Positions 1-10,200 of a DNA stretch of 64,000 nucleotides are shown piece by piece. Below the pieces are notes generated by a model that was given only the letters and a program-made list of their open reading frames with translations, did not search any database and was not told the DNA's origin. Within the stretch, counting starts at the first letter, position 1, and every line of letters starts with the position of its first letter. The DNA comes from an uncultured bacterium (GTDB lineage Bacteria; Cyanobacteriota; Vampirovibrionia; Gastranaerophilales; Gastranaerophilaceae): NCBI GenBank assembly GCA_949282195.1, contig CASDOW010000002.1, positions 62,001 through 126,000 of the forward strand. Reading direction: 5' to 3'. The translations under genes were made by a program, and so were the position numbers.

Positions 1-231
1 CACTCTACTAAACAAAAAGGCGTAAGATATCTTTCATTAACAGAAGGTTATATTTTAGAACTTGGTTTAGACAAAAACGACGAAGTTATAGGATATAAAT
101 TTGTTAATCTTGGAAAAGTTATGGACGCCATTAAAGCAGGCGTTGACGCTAAAGAAGCTTATGAAAAAAATATCGGTACTTACGGCAGATTTAATGACGC
201 TGTTAAGAAAATCGACCCGAGAAAACAATAG
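1..231 (+). CDS. C-terminal part of NifU/IscU-like Fe-S scaffold-type protein
   Basis: The reading frame is open from base 1 and ends at TAG 229-231, so the start lies outside the window; 76 residues are visible. The end reads like the C-terminus of the NifU-like scaffold proteins that sit beside GGGtGRT genes in clostridia (GYILELGLDKNDEVIGYKF, then NLGKVMDAI, then GTYGRFNDAVKKIDPR). I recognise this by memory of the family, not by a search. The cysteine-bearing N-terminal part cannot be seen. It lies 39 bp upstream of the GGGtGRT gene on the same strand, which supports a conserved two-gene unit. Confidence 0.65.
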   Translation, partial: HSTKQKGVRYLSLTEGYILELGLDKNDEVIGYKFVNLGKVMDAIKAGVDAKEAYEKNIGTYGRFNDAVKKIDPRKQ

Positions 232-270
232 TTTTAGTTTAGTAGAATTTAAATATAAGGAAAATATAAT

Positions 271-1272
271 ATGGCAAAATTTGAAGGACAAGATAGACGT
301 AAAGAAACGCTTGATAAAGTTCTTAAGGAATATGGTTTTTCCAGCTTAGATGAAGCTAATGAACTTTGTCTGTCAAAAGGAATAAACGTAGACGAAATCG
401 TTAAAGGTATTCAACCAATCGCATTTGATAATGCTTCTTGGGCTTACACTCTTGGCTGCGCAATTGCAATTAAAAAAGGCATAACAAATGCTGCTGACGC
501 TGCTGAAGCTATCGGTATCGGCTTACAAGCATTTGCAGTTCCGGGGTCAGTTGGTGACACAAGAAAAGTTGGCTTGGGCCACGGTAACTTAGGCGCTATG
601 CTTTTAAGAGAAGAAACAAAATGCTTCTGCTTCTTAGCAGGTCACGAATCATTTGCAGCTGCTGAAGGTGCAATCGGTATTGCAAGAAATGCTAACAAAG
701 TTAGAAAAGAACCTTTAAGAGTAATCTTGAACGGTCTTGGAAAAGATGCAGCTTATATCATCTCAAGAATTAACGGCTTTACACACGTTGAAACAGATTT
801 TGATTACAAAACAGGCGAATTAAAAGTTGTTAAAGAAACACCATTTTCTGAAGGAGAAAGAGCAAAAGTTAAATGCTACGGCGCAGATGATGTATCTGAA
901 GGCGTTGCAATTATGATAAAAGAAGGTGTTGATGTTTCTATTACAGGTAACTCAACTAACCCGACAAGATTTCAACACCCTGTTGCAGGTACTTATAAAA
1001 AATGGTGCTGGGAAAACGGTAAAAAATATTTCTCAGTTGCTTCAGGCGGCGGCACAGGTAGAACACTTCACCCTGACAACGTTGCAGCAGGCCCTGCTTC
1101 ATACGGCATGACAGATACTATGGGTAGAATGCATGGTGACGCTCAATTTGCAGGTTCATCTTCAGTTCCTGCTCACGTAGAAATGATGGGCGTAATCGGT
1201 ATGGGTAATAACCCGATGGTTGGTGCAACCGTTGCTGTTGCAGTTGCCGTTCAAAATGCAATGACAAAATAG
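271..1272 (+). CDS. GGGtGRT family protein
   Basis: 333 residues. The motif that names the family is present (ASGGGTGRTLHPDNVAAGPA, about residues 255-275). Other conserved blocks are GHGNLGAMLLREETKCFCF, the Gly-rich C-terminus GVIGMGNNPMVGATVAVAV and several Cys residues. The biochemical role of the family is not established; its regular pairing with a NifU-like scaffold, also seen here, suggests an Fe-S-related job. The start is ATG at 271 with AAGGA about 9 nt upstream. A strong terminator follows the stop, so this is the last gene of its operon. Family call is firm; function is open. Confidence 0.9.
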   Translation: MAKFEGQDRRKETLDKVLKEYGFSSLDEANELCLSKGINVDEIVKGIQPIAFDNASWAYTLGCAIAIKKGITNAADAAEAIGIGLQAFAVPGSVGDTRKVGLGHGNLGAMLLREETKCFCFLAGHESFAAAEGAIGIARNANKVRKEPLRVILNGLGKDAAYIISRINGFTHVETDFDYKTGELKVVKETPFSEGERAKVKCYGADDVSEGVAIMIKEGVDVSITGNSTNPTRFQHPVAGTYKKWCWENGKKYFSVASGGGTGRTLHPDNVAAGPASYGMTDTMGRMHGDAQFAGSSSVPAHVEMMGVIGMGNNPMVGATVAVAVAVQNAMTK

Positions 1273-1290
1273 ATTAATAAAGCATATTAA

Positions 1291-1321
1291 AAGAGGTAAT
1301 CAATTGATTACCTCTTTTTTT
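1291..1321 (+). terminator. Rho-independent terminator
   Basis: 11-bp perfect stem (AAGAGGTAATC / GATTACCTCTT) with an AATT loop, followed by a run of seven T. It sits 18 bp after the GGGtGRT stop. The gene on the opposite strand ends at 1337, so the hairpin may serve both directions, though the T-run favours the plus strand. Confidence 0.9.
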
Positions 1322-1336
1322 AATAAAAACCCTTAA

Positions 1337-2308
1337 TTAATTCTTAGTTAACATTTCTTTTATGCCGTCAATAGAAGATAAAATACCTGTTGCTTCATAA
1401 GGCATATACACAATTTTATTATTTTGACCTTTAGTAATATCTTGTAATGACTCAAGATATTTCATTGCAATTAAATATTTATCGGGATGACCTTGATTAT
1501 TAAATGCTTCTGTTATTCTTTTAATTGCTTCTTTTTCTGCATCTGCTTCAATTAAGCGTGCTTGAGCATAACCTTCCGCTTTTAAAATTTCAGCTTGCTT
1601 TGTACCTTCAGCCTGATTAATTGCAGCTTCTTTTTCACCTTCAGCCTTTAAAATTGCAGATTTTTTAAGTCCTTCAGCTTCTAATATTGCAGCACGTCTG
1701 TCGCGTTCTGCTTTCATTTGTTTTTCCATTGCTGATTGAATATCAACAGGAGGAATTATATCCTGTAATTCTACTCTGTTAACTTTTACACCCCATTTAT
1801 TTGTTGCTTCATCTAAAATTGCTCTTAATTCATTGTTTATTTTATCTCTTGAAACAAGAGTTTCATCTAAATCAAGTTGTCCGACAAGATTTCTTAATGT
1901 AGTTTGGGTTAATTTTTCAATTGCTTCAGGAAGATTTTGAATTTCATAAACTGCGCTTTTGGCATCAACTATTTGAAAATACAAAAGAGCATTAATGCTA
2001 ATTGAAACATTATCTTTTGTAATAACCGTTTGTCTTGGAAAATCATAAACAGACTCTCTTAAATCGATTTTTGTTCTTTCTTTAATGTATGAATATGTTT
2101 GACCGTCTATTCCTTTTTGAGTAACTTTCCAAGCAATTCCTCGAGGCGCCTCAATAATCGGCACAATAAAATTAAGACCTGATTCAAGTGTTCTAGAATA
2201 TTTTCCTAAATTTTCAATGATTACAACCTCTGCCTGTTGAACAATCACAACACCTTTAACAATTATAAGTATTGCTAAAATAAGCAACAAAACCAAAAAA
2301 ATAGACAT
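1337..2308 (-). CDS. qmcA: SPFH/band-7 (stomatin-like, QmcA/paraslipin type) membrane protein
   Basis: 323 residues. One hydrophobic N-terminal helix (about 2-24) anchors the protein. An SPFH domain follows (VVIIENLGKYSRTLESGLNF through PPVDIQSAMEKQMKAERDRR), then an Ala/Glu/Lys-rich coiled coil about 195-265 with repeated AEG(E/T)K(E/Q)A units, and a short C-terminal tail. Such proteins form large oligomers at membranes; exact function varies. It sits 19 bp downstream of an NfeD gene, the usual partner, and has its own Shine-Dalgarno (TAAGGAGTAAAT before ATG). Family call is firm; the symbol is by analogy to E. coli. Confidence 0.88.
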   Translation of the reverse strand: MSIFLVLLLILAILIIVKGVVIVQQAEVVIIENLGKYSRTLESGLNFIVPIIEAPRGIAWKVTQKGIDGQTYSYIKERTKIDLRESVYDFPRQTVITKDNVSISINALLYFQIVDAKSAVYEIQNLPEAIEKLTQTTLRNLVGQLDLDETLVSRDKINNELRAILDEATNKWGVKVNRVELQDIIPPVDIQSAMEKQMKAERDRRAAILEAEGLKKSAILKAEGEKEAAINQAEGTKQAEILKAEGYAQARLIEADAEKEAIKRITEAFNNQGHPDKYLIAMKYLESLQDITKGQNNKIVYMPYEATGILSSIDGIKEMLTKN

Positions 2309-2327
2309 ATTTACTCCTTATAAACTA

Positions 2328-2741
2328 TTAAATTTTTTCAACCTGAAATATCAAACCTTGATAGCTTTTGATTTTTACTTTTTCGCCTTTTAAGATAGGT
2401 TCATTGCTTCTTGCCTGCCACCTTTCATCATAGATTGTAACAACGCCGCAATCAGTATTAACATCTTCAATAACCGTTGCAATTTGCCCGATATATTTTT
2501 CTTCCATACCTGTTTTTTGAGTGTTTTGAGCTTTTAATCTTAAAAATATCGGTCTTATTGTAAATAAAAATATAAACCCGAATAAAACAAAAGAAATTGT
2601 TAAAAACGGAATACTTTTGCTAAACAAAGAAATAACGGCAACCGCAATTGCACTAAGCGCAAAATTAATAAAAAACAAGCTTGGAATAAATATTTCCAAC
2701 AACACAAATATTATTGCGATACTTAAAAATAATTCCCACAT
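2328..2741 (-). CDS. NfeD family membrane protein (short form)
   Basis: 137 residues. The first ~75 residues form two or three membrane helices (MWELFLSIAIIFVLLEIFIP and the FLTISFVLFGFIFLF stretch). The last ~60 form the small OB-fold of NfeD (KYIGQIATVIEDVN to EKVKIKSYQGLIFQVEKI). There is no ClpP-like protease part, so this is the short NfeD1b-type protein that partners SPFH proteins. The pairing with the downstream SPFH gene is the standard operon arrangement. ATG at 2741 begins at the N-terminal helix. Confidence 0.85.
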   Translation of the reverse strand: MWELFLSIAIIFVLLEIFIPSLFFINFALSAIAVAVISLFSKSIPFLTISFVLFGFIFLFTIRPIFLRLKAQNTQKTGMEEKYIGQIATVIEDVNTDCGVVTIYDERWQARSNEPILKGEKVKIKSYQGLIFQVEKI

Positions 2742-2782
2742 AATGAATTAGTCTAGCAAATTTTTAGGATTTTTGCAATCAA

Positions 2783-3460
2783 TTAAAGGCTTATTATTTT
2801 TAAAATTTCTTTTTGTTCTTTCGAAATTTTAAAAGACTCTCTTGTTTTTAAAATCCCCTTTTTTAAAACCCAAGGATGAATTTTTTTATTTTTAATCATT
2901 TTAAGAGTTTTATTAAAATCATACATAAAACAATATGATAAACACCAAGCAGCTGCCATTTTAGCGTAATACTGCTCATTATTAAATAAGGATAATTTAT
3001 CTGTTACATAATCAAAATCGCTTTCAATAAAATAATTTAATAAAATTACATAACAAAACCTAATTTCATATTCATTTTTTGAATTAAAATATTTTTCAAT
3101 AAATTCTTTTGTTTCATTTTTGTGTTCTTTAACTATTTTTAAATTAGAACACAATGTATCACACACTGACCAGCAATTAATTTTTTTAATAAATTTCTTT
3201 AAATGATTTTTAATATAATTAAAATCTTCACCAATAAAGCCTAAAACCATTGCCTCAAGCAAAGTTAACTCTAAAAATTCATCATCATTTTCTTTGAAAA
3301 ATAATTCATAGTCATTTTTTGCAATTTTTTTTGCGATTTTTTTTAAAATCGGAAATCGAACCCCTAAAACATTTTCAATATTTGGCAACAAAGATGATGA
3401 GAATTTTTGATATTTTTCATCCTTATTTTTAAAAAGTTCTTTTTTAATTTCTTCTATCAT
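2783..3460 (-). CDS. DNA alkylation repair protein, AlkD-like HEAT-repeat family
   Basis: 225 residues, all-helical, matching the DNA_alkylation family in length and layout: IENVLGVRFPILKKIAKKIAK near the N-terminus, LLEAMVLGF, INCWSVCDTLCSNLKIV, then AMMAAAWCLSYCF-like helices and a Lys-rich end. AlkD relatives remove alkylated purines without base flipping, but many members of this family are uncharacterised. Its ATG overlaps the mutS2 stop in an ATGA arrangement (3457-3460), so translation is probably coupled. The gene is more AT-rich and Lys/Phe-rich than its neighbours. Confidence 0.75.
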   Translation of the reverse strand: MIEEIKKELFKNKDEKYQKFSSSLLPNIENVLGVRFPILKKIAKKIAKNDYELFFKENDDEFLELTLLEAMVLGFIGEDFNYIKNHLKKFIKKINCWSVCDTLCSNLKIVKEHKNETKEFIEKYFNSKNEYEIRFCYVILLNYFIESDFDYVTDKLSLFNNEQYYAKMAAAWCLSYCFMYDFNKTLKMIKNKKIHPWVLKKGILKTRESFKISKEQKEILKIISL

Positions 3461-5811
3461 AATAAATCAACTATTACAACACCGTCCCTGCCCTCTGTTT
3501 CATCTCCATAGCGAAATTTAGCCACATAAGGAGAATTTTTAAGATAATCCTGAACAGCCTGCTTTAATGCTCCTGTTCCATAACCATGGATAACGGTAAT
3601 TTGATTTAAACCTCTCAAACTGGCTTTATCAAGTTTTTCGTCTAAATATTCAATAGCTTCCAAGACGCGCATGCCTCTTAAATCTAAACGAGATAAAAGA
3701 TTATCAGTATTATCAAAAGTTACTTGAACTTTCTTTAAGTGGGGTGCAACTTTTTTATCTGTTTTAGCTAATTTTGAAATATGGATTTTAGATTTAATAT
3801 TTCCTATTCTAACTATAACATTACCTTTTTTATCCGGCAGACTATCTAAAATAACAACCTGTTCAAGCTTTTTTATTAAAACATTTTGACCGATTTTTAA
3901 ATTATTTAAATCGAGCGGAATAAATTTTTGAGCTAAATCATCATCAGCAGAAGAAAATTCTTCTCTGATTTTTTGTTCAATGGAATTTAAGCGGTTATAT
4001 GAACGCATTGCAACTTTAAGAGATTTTTCTTTTCTAATTTCATCAACAACTTCTTTAATTTCATCTCTCGCTAATTCAAGTTGATTTTGAAATTTCTTTT
4101 TAAAATTATCAAGTGATTTTTTCTTGTTTTTCTTTAATTCTTTTAATTTTTCATTGTATTCGATATTCTGCTTTTGTGCTTCATCAAGGTTTTTTTTCGC
4201 AAGATTTTCTTTTTCAATTAAACTTTGATTTGTTTTTTCAATCTCAAGAAACATTTTAGAAGATTCTGAACCGTTTGAAATTAAATTTTCTCTTGCAATT
4301 TTAATTATTTCAGGATTTAGACCAAGCTCTTGAGATATATCAATAGCATTTGATGTTCCTGAAATGCCGATTATTAAATTATATTTTGGTTTCAAGGTTG
4401 CTATATCAAAAAGAACAGTTGCATTTTCAAAATAAGGGTCTTTATATTTTAAGGTTTTTAATTCACCAAGGTGAGTTGTAATTATTGCGGCACTATTTTT
4501 CTTTTTAATAAATTCCAATATCCCATACGCCAAAGCCGCACCTTCGTTTGGGTCAGTTCCGGAGCCTAATTCATCCAATAAAACCAAAGAATTTTCATCA
4601 ATTAAATCTAAAATTTCAGCTATATTTTTAATATGAGCGGAAAAAGTTGAAAAACCCTGCTCCAGACTTTGTTCTTTTGATATATCGCAAAAAATAGATT
4701 GATAAGGATAAATCTTTGCCCCGATTGAAGGAATATGAAGCCCTGCTTTTGTCATTAACACCAACAGTCCTGCTGTTTTCAGGGCAACCGTTTTACCCCC
4801 TGTATTAGAGCCTGTAATTAAAAGACAATTATAGTCTTTACCTAATATAAAATCATTTTCAACAACATCTTCCTTAACTTCAACCAATAAAGGATGACGC
4901 ATTTTTTGAATGTCGATTATTTTTTCATCAGTAATTTCAGCTGCTTGTGCTTTTAAAAATATTGAATATTTTGCTTTTGCAAAAACAACATCAAGACGAG
5001 TTAAGATTTTTTGATTTAAAATAAGCTCATTTTTAATTTCTTTTAGTTTAGCGCTTAAAATAGAAAGTATTCTATCAATTTCAGCTTCAATTTCTATTTC
5101 AATTTGCCTTAGTTTATTTGATAAAGGCACCAAATTAGATGGCTCAATGAAATAGGTCAAATTTGTTGATGAAATATCGTGGACAATTCCTGATACTTTA
5201 TTTTTACAGCTGGCTTTAACTTGAAAAACGGGTCTTCCTTCCCTTGTTGAAACAACGGTGTCTTGAAGATTATCCACAAAAGACGGATTTTGTAAAAGCA
5301 GATTTATAGCATTTTTTAAATTATCTTTATTATCCTTATATGAATTTCTTAATGATTTTAATGTATCAGAAGCAGAATCTCTAACATTTAATTCACTATC
5401 AAAGGTTGAAAAAATTTCATCTTCAAAGTCTTTATTTATATATAAATTTTTAATAATCTCCAAAAGACTTTTATCTTGCGTATTTTTAGATATAAAATTT
5501 TTAGTAAGTCTTGCATATTGCAAATTCTTCGCCGTTTCAATAATTTCATCAATATTTAAGTAATTTTGTTTAAACAAAAGCTCAATATCAGCTAAATCTT
5601 GAATTGGAACAGTTGATTGCGTATCATCAATTATTCTTCTTGCGCTGTCAACAAGATTTAATTCATACTCAATTTTTTCTTTTATATTATTTATTTCAAG
5701 CTCAAAACAAGCCTTTTTACCTAAAGAAGAAATTGCATACTTAGATAAACTTGATAAAACTTTATCAAATTCAAGGGCAATATAGTGGTCATTTATGGTT
5801 AAATTTTCCAT
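3457..5811 (-). CDS. mutS2: Endonuclease MutS2 (MutS core plus Smr domain)
   Basis: 784 residues, full length for MutS2. Order: N-terminal core helices; clamp/lever region; ABC-type ATPase with Walker A GSNTGGKT (about 332-340) and Walker B LVLLDELGSGTDPNEGAAL; a long Lys/Glu-rich coiled coil (about 500-610); KOW-like segment; and a C-terminal Smr nuclease domain (about 705-784) with LDLRGM and HGYGTGALK. The mismatch-binding domain I of MutS is absent. MutS2 acts in suppression of recombination and in rescue of collided ribosomes in other bacteria. There is no Shine-Dalgarno; a -10-like hexamer lies 6 nt before ATG. Confidence 0.95.
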   Translation of the reverse strand: MENLTINDHYIALEFDKVLSSLSKYAISSLGKKACFELEINNIKEKIEYELNLVDSARRIIDDTQSTVPIQDLADIELLFKQNYLNIDEIIETAKNLQYARLTKNFISKNTQDKSLLEIIKNLYINKDFEDEIFSTFDSELNVRDSASDTLKSLRNSYKDNKDNLKNAINLLLQNPSFVDNLQDTVVSTREGRPVFQVKASCKNKVSGIVHDISSTNLTYFIEPSNLVPLSNKLRQIEIEIEAEIDRILSILSAKLKEIKNELILNQKILTRLDVVFAKAKYSIFLKAQAAEITDEKIIDIQKMRHPLLVEVKEDVVENDFILGKDYNCLLITGSNTGGKTVALKTAGLLVLMTKAGLHIPSIGAKIYPYQSIFCDISKEQSLEQGFSTFSAHIKNIAEILDLIDENSLVLLDELGSGTDPNEGAALAYGILEFIKKKNSAAIITTHLGELKTLKYKDPYFENATVLFDIATLKPKYNLIIGISGTSNAIDISQELGLNPEIIKIARENLISNGSESSKMFLEIEKTNQSLIEKENLAKKNLDEAQKQNIEYNEKLKELKKNKKKSLDNFKKKFQNQLELARDEIKEVVDEIRKEKSLKVAMRSYNRLNSIEQKIREEFSSADDDLAQKFIPLDLNNLKIGQNVLIKKLEQVVILDSLPDKKGNVIVRIGNIKSKIHISKLAKTDKKVAPHLKKVQVTFDNTDNLLSRLDLRGMRVLEAIEYLDEKLDKASLRGLNQITVIHGYGTGALKQAVQDYLKNSPYVAKFRYGDETEGRDGVVIVDLL

Positions 5812-5826
5812 AGTTAAATTTTAACA
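5812..5826 (-). promoter_or_regulatory. Extended -10 promoter placing mutS2 on a leaderless mRNA
   Basis: On the minus strand TGT-TAAAAT is followed by six bases (TTAACT) and the mutS2 ATG. No Shine-Dalgarno is visible. Initiation about 6-7 nt after the hexamer would start the RNA at the ATG. Confidence 0.5.
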
Positions 5827-5841
5827 TAAAAGCAAAATTAA

Positions 5842-6617
5842 CTATTTGGGTTGAAATATGTTTTTGATGAAATCTTTTATAGAATCTATTGAACTTTCAG
5901 GCTTACATTGAACATCACCCGCAAAATTTGCCGGATTAATTAACATTTTTTTTCTTAAAGGTCTTATAAATAATGCGGGTTCTAATTTAAATAATTCAGC
6001 TAAAATAAACCTTAGCCTAAAAATCTTAACTTCATCAGAAGCAGCATCATAAGGACAATCGCCATAACGATCTATTACTCTATTATATAAATTGGCATAG
6101 GTCTTATCTGAAATATTAAAAATTTCAGGACAAGTTTCAATTAAATCATCAAAAAATCTATTTAATTTTTCAGGATTATTTGTATATATCCTAGATGCCA
6201 CATTTGCTTTTAAATTTTCCATACTCGATTCATAAGTTACGTTGTTGTAATAGCCATATGGCGATTTTTCCAAAACAACCAAACTGCCGCTATTCTCAGA
6301 AACCCTTCTTTGGGTTTCTTCAGAATTATCTGTTTCAGAATAATTAAGCAATCTTTCAGCACATAAATCTGCAATATACTTATCTCTTATGCAATCATCA
6401 GATAAAAAAGTATCGCCTGCTCCGATTTGTCCGCATAATCTTTCTTTTTTAATCCTTGCATTAATTTTTTGTAAATCCCTCTGGGTTATTCTTGTTCTAT
6501 AAGAAAAACATCCATATAATTATTTGCCTTAAAGCGAGGTTGAGAAGCAAAAGAATTTTTATTTACATATGGATTTTTTCTTGTTAGGGTTTGCAAATTA
6601 ATTGGGGAGATATTCAT
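5842..6617 (-). pseudogene. Lineage-specific hypothetical gene interrupted by a one-base frameshift
   Basis: The natural start is ATG at 6615-6617, which overlaps the upstream gene's TGA as ATGA. It opens NISPINLQTLTRKNPYVNK, then SFASQPRFKANNYMDVF. The frame then reads LIEQE and stops. The long continuation lies one frame over (SYRTRITQRDLQKINARIK, down to KDFIKNIFQPK at 5842). Adding one A to the five-A run at 6504-6508 (plus strand) joins the two into a single frame of about 258 residues. The product is unknown. Its N-terminus closely resembles the neighbouring protein, suggesting a related pair. The loss could be a real mutation or a homopolymer sequencing error. Confidence 0.75.
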
Positions 6618-7123
6618 TTTTTATCCTTCCTGAATTTATTTATTAATTTATTATTTTTATCTTCAGTATTAAAACGATTTTTATCTATAGAATCAGAAAT
6701 AAAGTATTTTATTTGCATAGGAGGTGTTTGCCTCAAACGTTTTTCAGTTTGAGCAAGTGCAATTTTAATATTCTCATCTCCAAGCTTATACGTAGGAAGA
6801 CTTCTGTCTGTTCTGTCAGAAGAGAATAACTCTGCGATTAATTCTGTTTTTTGTTCAGAAGTTAAACTATCAATCCACGCAGTTGAGATTTTTCTTATAG
6901 AATCGGCGCTTTGTGTAGTGCCTGAATTAACTTGTAATATAAGTTCAATCACTTTTTCAGCAGGAATTTTATCAAGCAACTGTTCTAATTGCCTGATATC
7001 ATCCGCTGAAACAGTTTTAATATCTGCCTCTTTATCTTTAAATCCGTAATAAGGTTTTTGTTTACCTGAAAATACTTGATTATTCTTAGCAAAACTTTGT
7101 AAATTAACAGATGAAATGTTTAT
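6614..7123 (-). CDS. Lineage-specific hypothetical protein, apparent AUA start
   Basis: The longest frame from a standard start would begin at TTG 6979, but the open frame runs much further up, to an AGGAG (7130-7134) placed 6 nt before an ATA codon at 7121-7123. Read from there the protein begins (M)NISSVNLQSFAKNNQVFSG, matching the N-terminus of the adjacent gene (MNISPINLQ), so ATA is most likely the start: about 169 residues. The body is helical (EKVIELILQVNSG, WIDSLTSEQKTELIAELF) and ends Lys-rich. No known domain recognised. It is translationally coupled to the frameshifted gene downstream. Confidence 0.6.
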   Translation of the reverse strand: MNISSVNLQSFAKNNQVFSGKQKPYYGFKDKEADIKTVSADDIRQLEQLLDKIPAEKVIELILQVNSGTTQSADSIRKISTAWIDSLTSEQKTELIAELFSSDRTDRSLPTYKLGDENIKIALAQTEKRLRQTPPMQIKYFISDSIDKNRFNTEDKNNKLINKFRKDKK

Positions 7124-7222
7124 ATTATTCTCCTTTTTGTATTTTTCTTGAGATAGCTATACAACTCTCATAAAAAAAGAAAATTGACAAAAAGAAAAAT
7201 AATTTTAATATTTTGTAATATA

Positions 7223-10200
7223 TTAGCTTACAGCCTGACGAACTCTTTCAAGACAAGCGCTTGACGATATATCCCACTCTCTTTTTGTAATTCTAATTAC
7301 ATTAAAACCGCAGCGCTCCATTATCGCCTGTTTTTTCATATCATTGAATTTACAAGAAACATTATCTTGAACGCCGTCTATTTCAACAACTGTTTTATCA
7401 ATTACAATATCAGCACTGACAGAACCCATTAAAACACCCGCTTTAATTTTATTTTCTTTATCAAACGACGGAAATTCTTCTTTTATTGCTTCAAAAACAA
7501 CTTTCTCAAAATCGTTTTTAAAAGTATCTTTTGTAATGTTTGAATTAATTTTTCTTACATATTCAAGGTAATCCCTTAAAAGTCCTTCAGGAAGTTCATT
7601 TATATCTCTTGAAATAAAATTAATCAATTTATATTTTGCTCTTGTTATTGCAACATTGAAAAGATTAGGTTTTTGGGCAAATATCAAACTTTGACTATGA
7701 GAATTAGGCGCAAAAGTCCAAGACAAAAGCATTATATCTCTTTCATCCCCTTGGAAAGTGTGCGCTGTACCTACATCAATTTTATGTTTTAGAATGGTAT
7801 CACCGTCAAAAACTTTTAATATTGCTTTTTTAATCAAGTCAACCTGTGCTCTAAATGGTGAAATCACACCTATAGAAACAGGGGTTTGATTATTATCTCT
7901 ATCTTTTATAATTAACTCTTGAATTGTTTTAACCACTTCTTCACACTCGGGAACATTTCTTGTAGCATCGTGGTCAACTTTTCCGTCTTTTACAATTCTT
8001 AGTTCAACAATATCGCCCTCGTTAATATTAGGGCTCATTATTTTAATTTTGCCGCCATAAAATTCTTTGCTTGAAAATTCAATAATAGGAGCGCTTGAGC
8101 GAAAATGCTCATCTAATAATACAGGGCTTGTTGAATAATAATTAGCCAAATCAAACATGGAATTTTCTCTAAAACGCCACATTAATTGATATCTGTCATC
8201 AATATTATATTGAGATAAGAAACTTTGTTCTTTCGCTTTTTCCAAAAAAGATAAATGCGGTAATTGCTTATCATCACCCACAATTATTGCTTTTTTTGCT
8301 CTAAATAATACAGGAATACAAGAAGCAATATCGCATTGAGAAGCTTCATCAATAATTACAACGTCAAACATTGCAGGTTTTAAAGGCAAGCTGTTTGATA
8401 TAGCATAAGTTGTTGTGCACCAGCAAGGAAAAGCGGATAACAAAGGTTTAAAGTCCTCGCGTTCCAAGACCCTGTTTTGCAAATTAGCTTTTCTTGAAAC
8501 CAAAGATTTAGCATGAATCATCAGTCTTCTTCTTTTTTGTGCATCGCACAAAATATTTTTTAAAGATGTTCTTCTTTTATTTCTTAAAATATCAATTGCC
8601 AATTTCTTTTGTTTTGATTTTAGGGTTTTAATTCTTCTTAGAATTTGATGAAGATTACCCTTTGAATTAATTTCATCTTCGACTTGTCTTAATTTTGCGT
8701 CTTCAAGGGCAATATTAAGCTCATAAGGCAATCTTTTTAAAATTTCCTCGTTTAAAATTTTATTCAACTTTAAAAGCTTTTTAATTTTTCGATAATCAAA
8801 AAATAATTTAATTTTATCAAAAATATTTTTCTTATATTTTTCTTCAATTTCTTCAATGGTTGAAAAAATCTTTTTAACCTCTTCCAGTTGATTATATTTT
8901 AATTTTTCAACAATCAAAGTAAGTCCTGATATTGAATCTTTAGCTTGCTCAAATTCATCGTAGATTTCAGTGTATTTTTTCTCTAAAGACAAAATTGATA
9001 ATGCTGACTCTTCAAGCCTTTTAACATCTTTTAAAAGCTCTTTCATATCATCAACGTCAGCCACCATATTATCATCATAGCTGCCATTTAGCTCAACTTT
9101 ATTTGACAACAGCTCTTGAAGCTCAATGTTTAATTGTTTTTGATAATTAGCTCTTCCTGCCCTTAAGGCTAAATAAGGAGCATTTAATTCATTTAATCTT
9201 TGAGCTACAACATCAACCGCTTTATCCATACGGCTTGCAACCAAAACAGTCTTACCTGTTGCAATTAAATGCGCTGCAACATTGACTATAGTTTGGCTTT
9301 TTCCTGTCCCCGGAGGTCCATAAACTGCTAAAAAGTCATTTTCTTCTATTTTTCTTATGACTTCTTCTTGTGAATCAGACAAACTCAAAGGAGTAACAGG
9401 GAAAAAATTCTTTAACTCCGTTTCATCAATTTTAATTTCAGACTGCCCGCTTGATTCTAAAAACTCTTGATTTATTACATTTAAAACAGTTTCTCTATGA
9501 ACTCCTGAAGGCTTTTCAGCTATTTGCATGAGTTCGTGCAAGACACCTGCGGTAACAGTCGGACGAGTAGTTAAAATAACTGCCTGAGTTCTTTCAAGAC
9601 TCAGTGTATCAACTTTTACTTTAGGGCTTGATTGGATATTTTCAATTGAATCGAAATCAAAATTACCGTTTTCAATATCTTCAATGGCGGCTTCTCTATT
9701 ATAAAAATCATTTTCATCCTGTTTAATATCGGATGTAGCACCAATATTTAAGGAAATTTCAATATCAGGCACCAATGATTTTAGAGTTGTTAAAAAGATA
9801 TTTAGTTCATCTTCTTTTAACGGTAAACTCGGCACAACATCTAAAAGCCCCGATAACATTGCATCTGTTTCCTGCTCATCTTCTCTTTGAATTAGCTGCG
9901 CAATTGCCCCCGTATTTAAAGATAATACATCTTCTTGTATTGACAATTGAAGATTAACCCCGACACGCTCCAATTTTGCAGGCGCATACAAAAGAGGGGT
10001 TAAAAATTCGTTATTTTTCTTTGTTTTACCGTTTTTTCCAACCAAAAACAAAAACCCGTAGATTAAATATTTGTCTTTTTGATTCATTTCAGACTGAATC
10101 ATCAATTCTGTCAGATAACTGTTTGTGCCGTCTAAACTTAAGGGAGTATCAAAATTGGAAAATACTTTTTCTTCGCCATCCAAGAAAGCCCATTTGTTTT

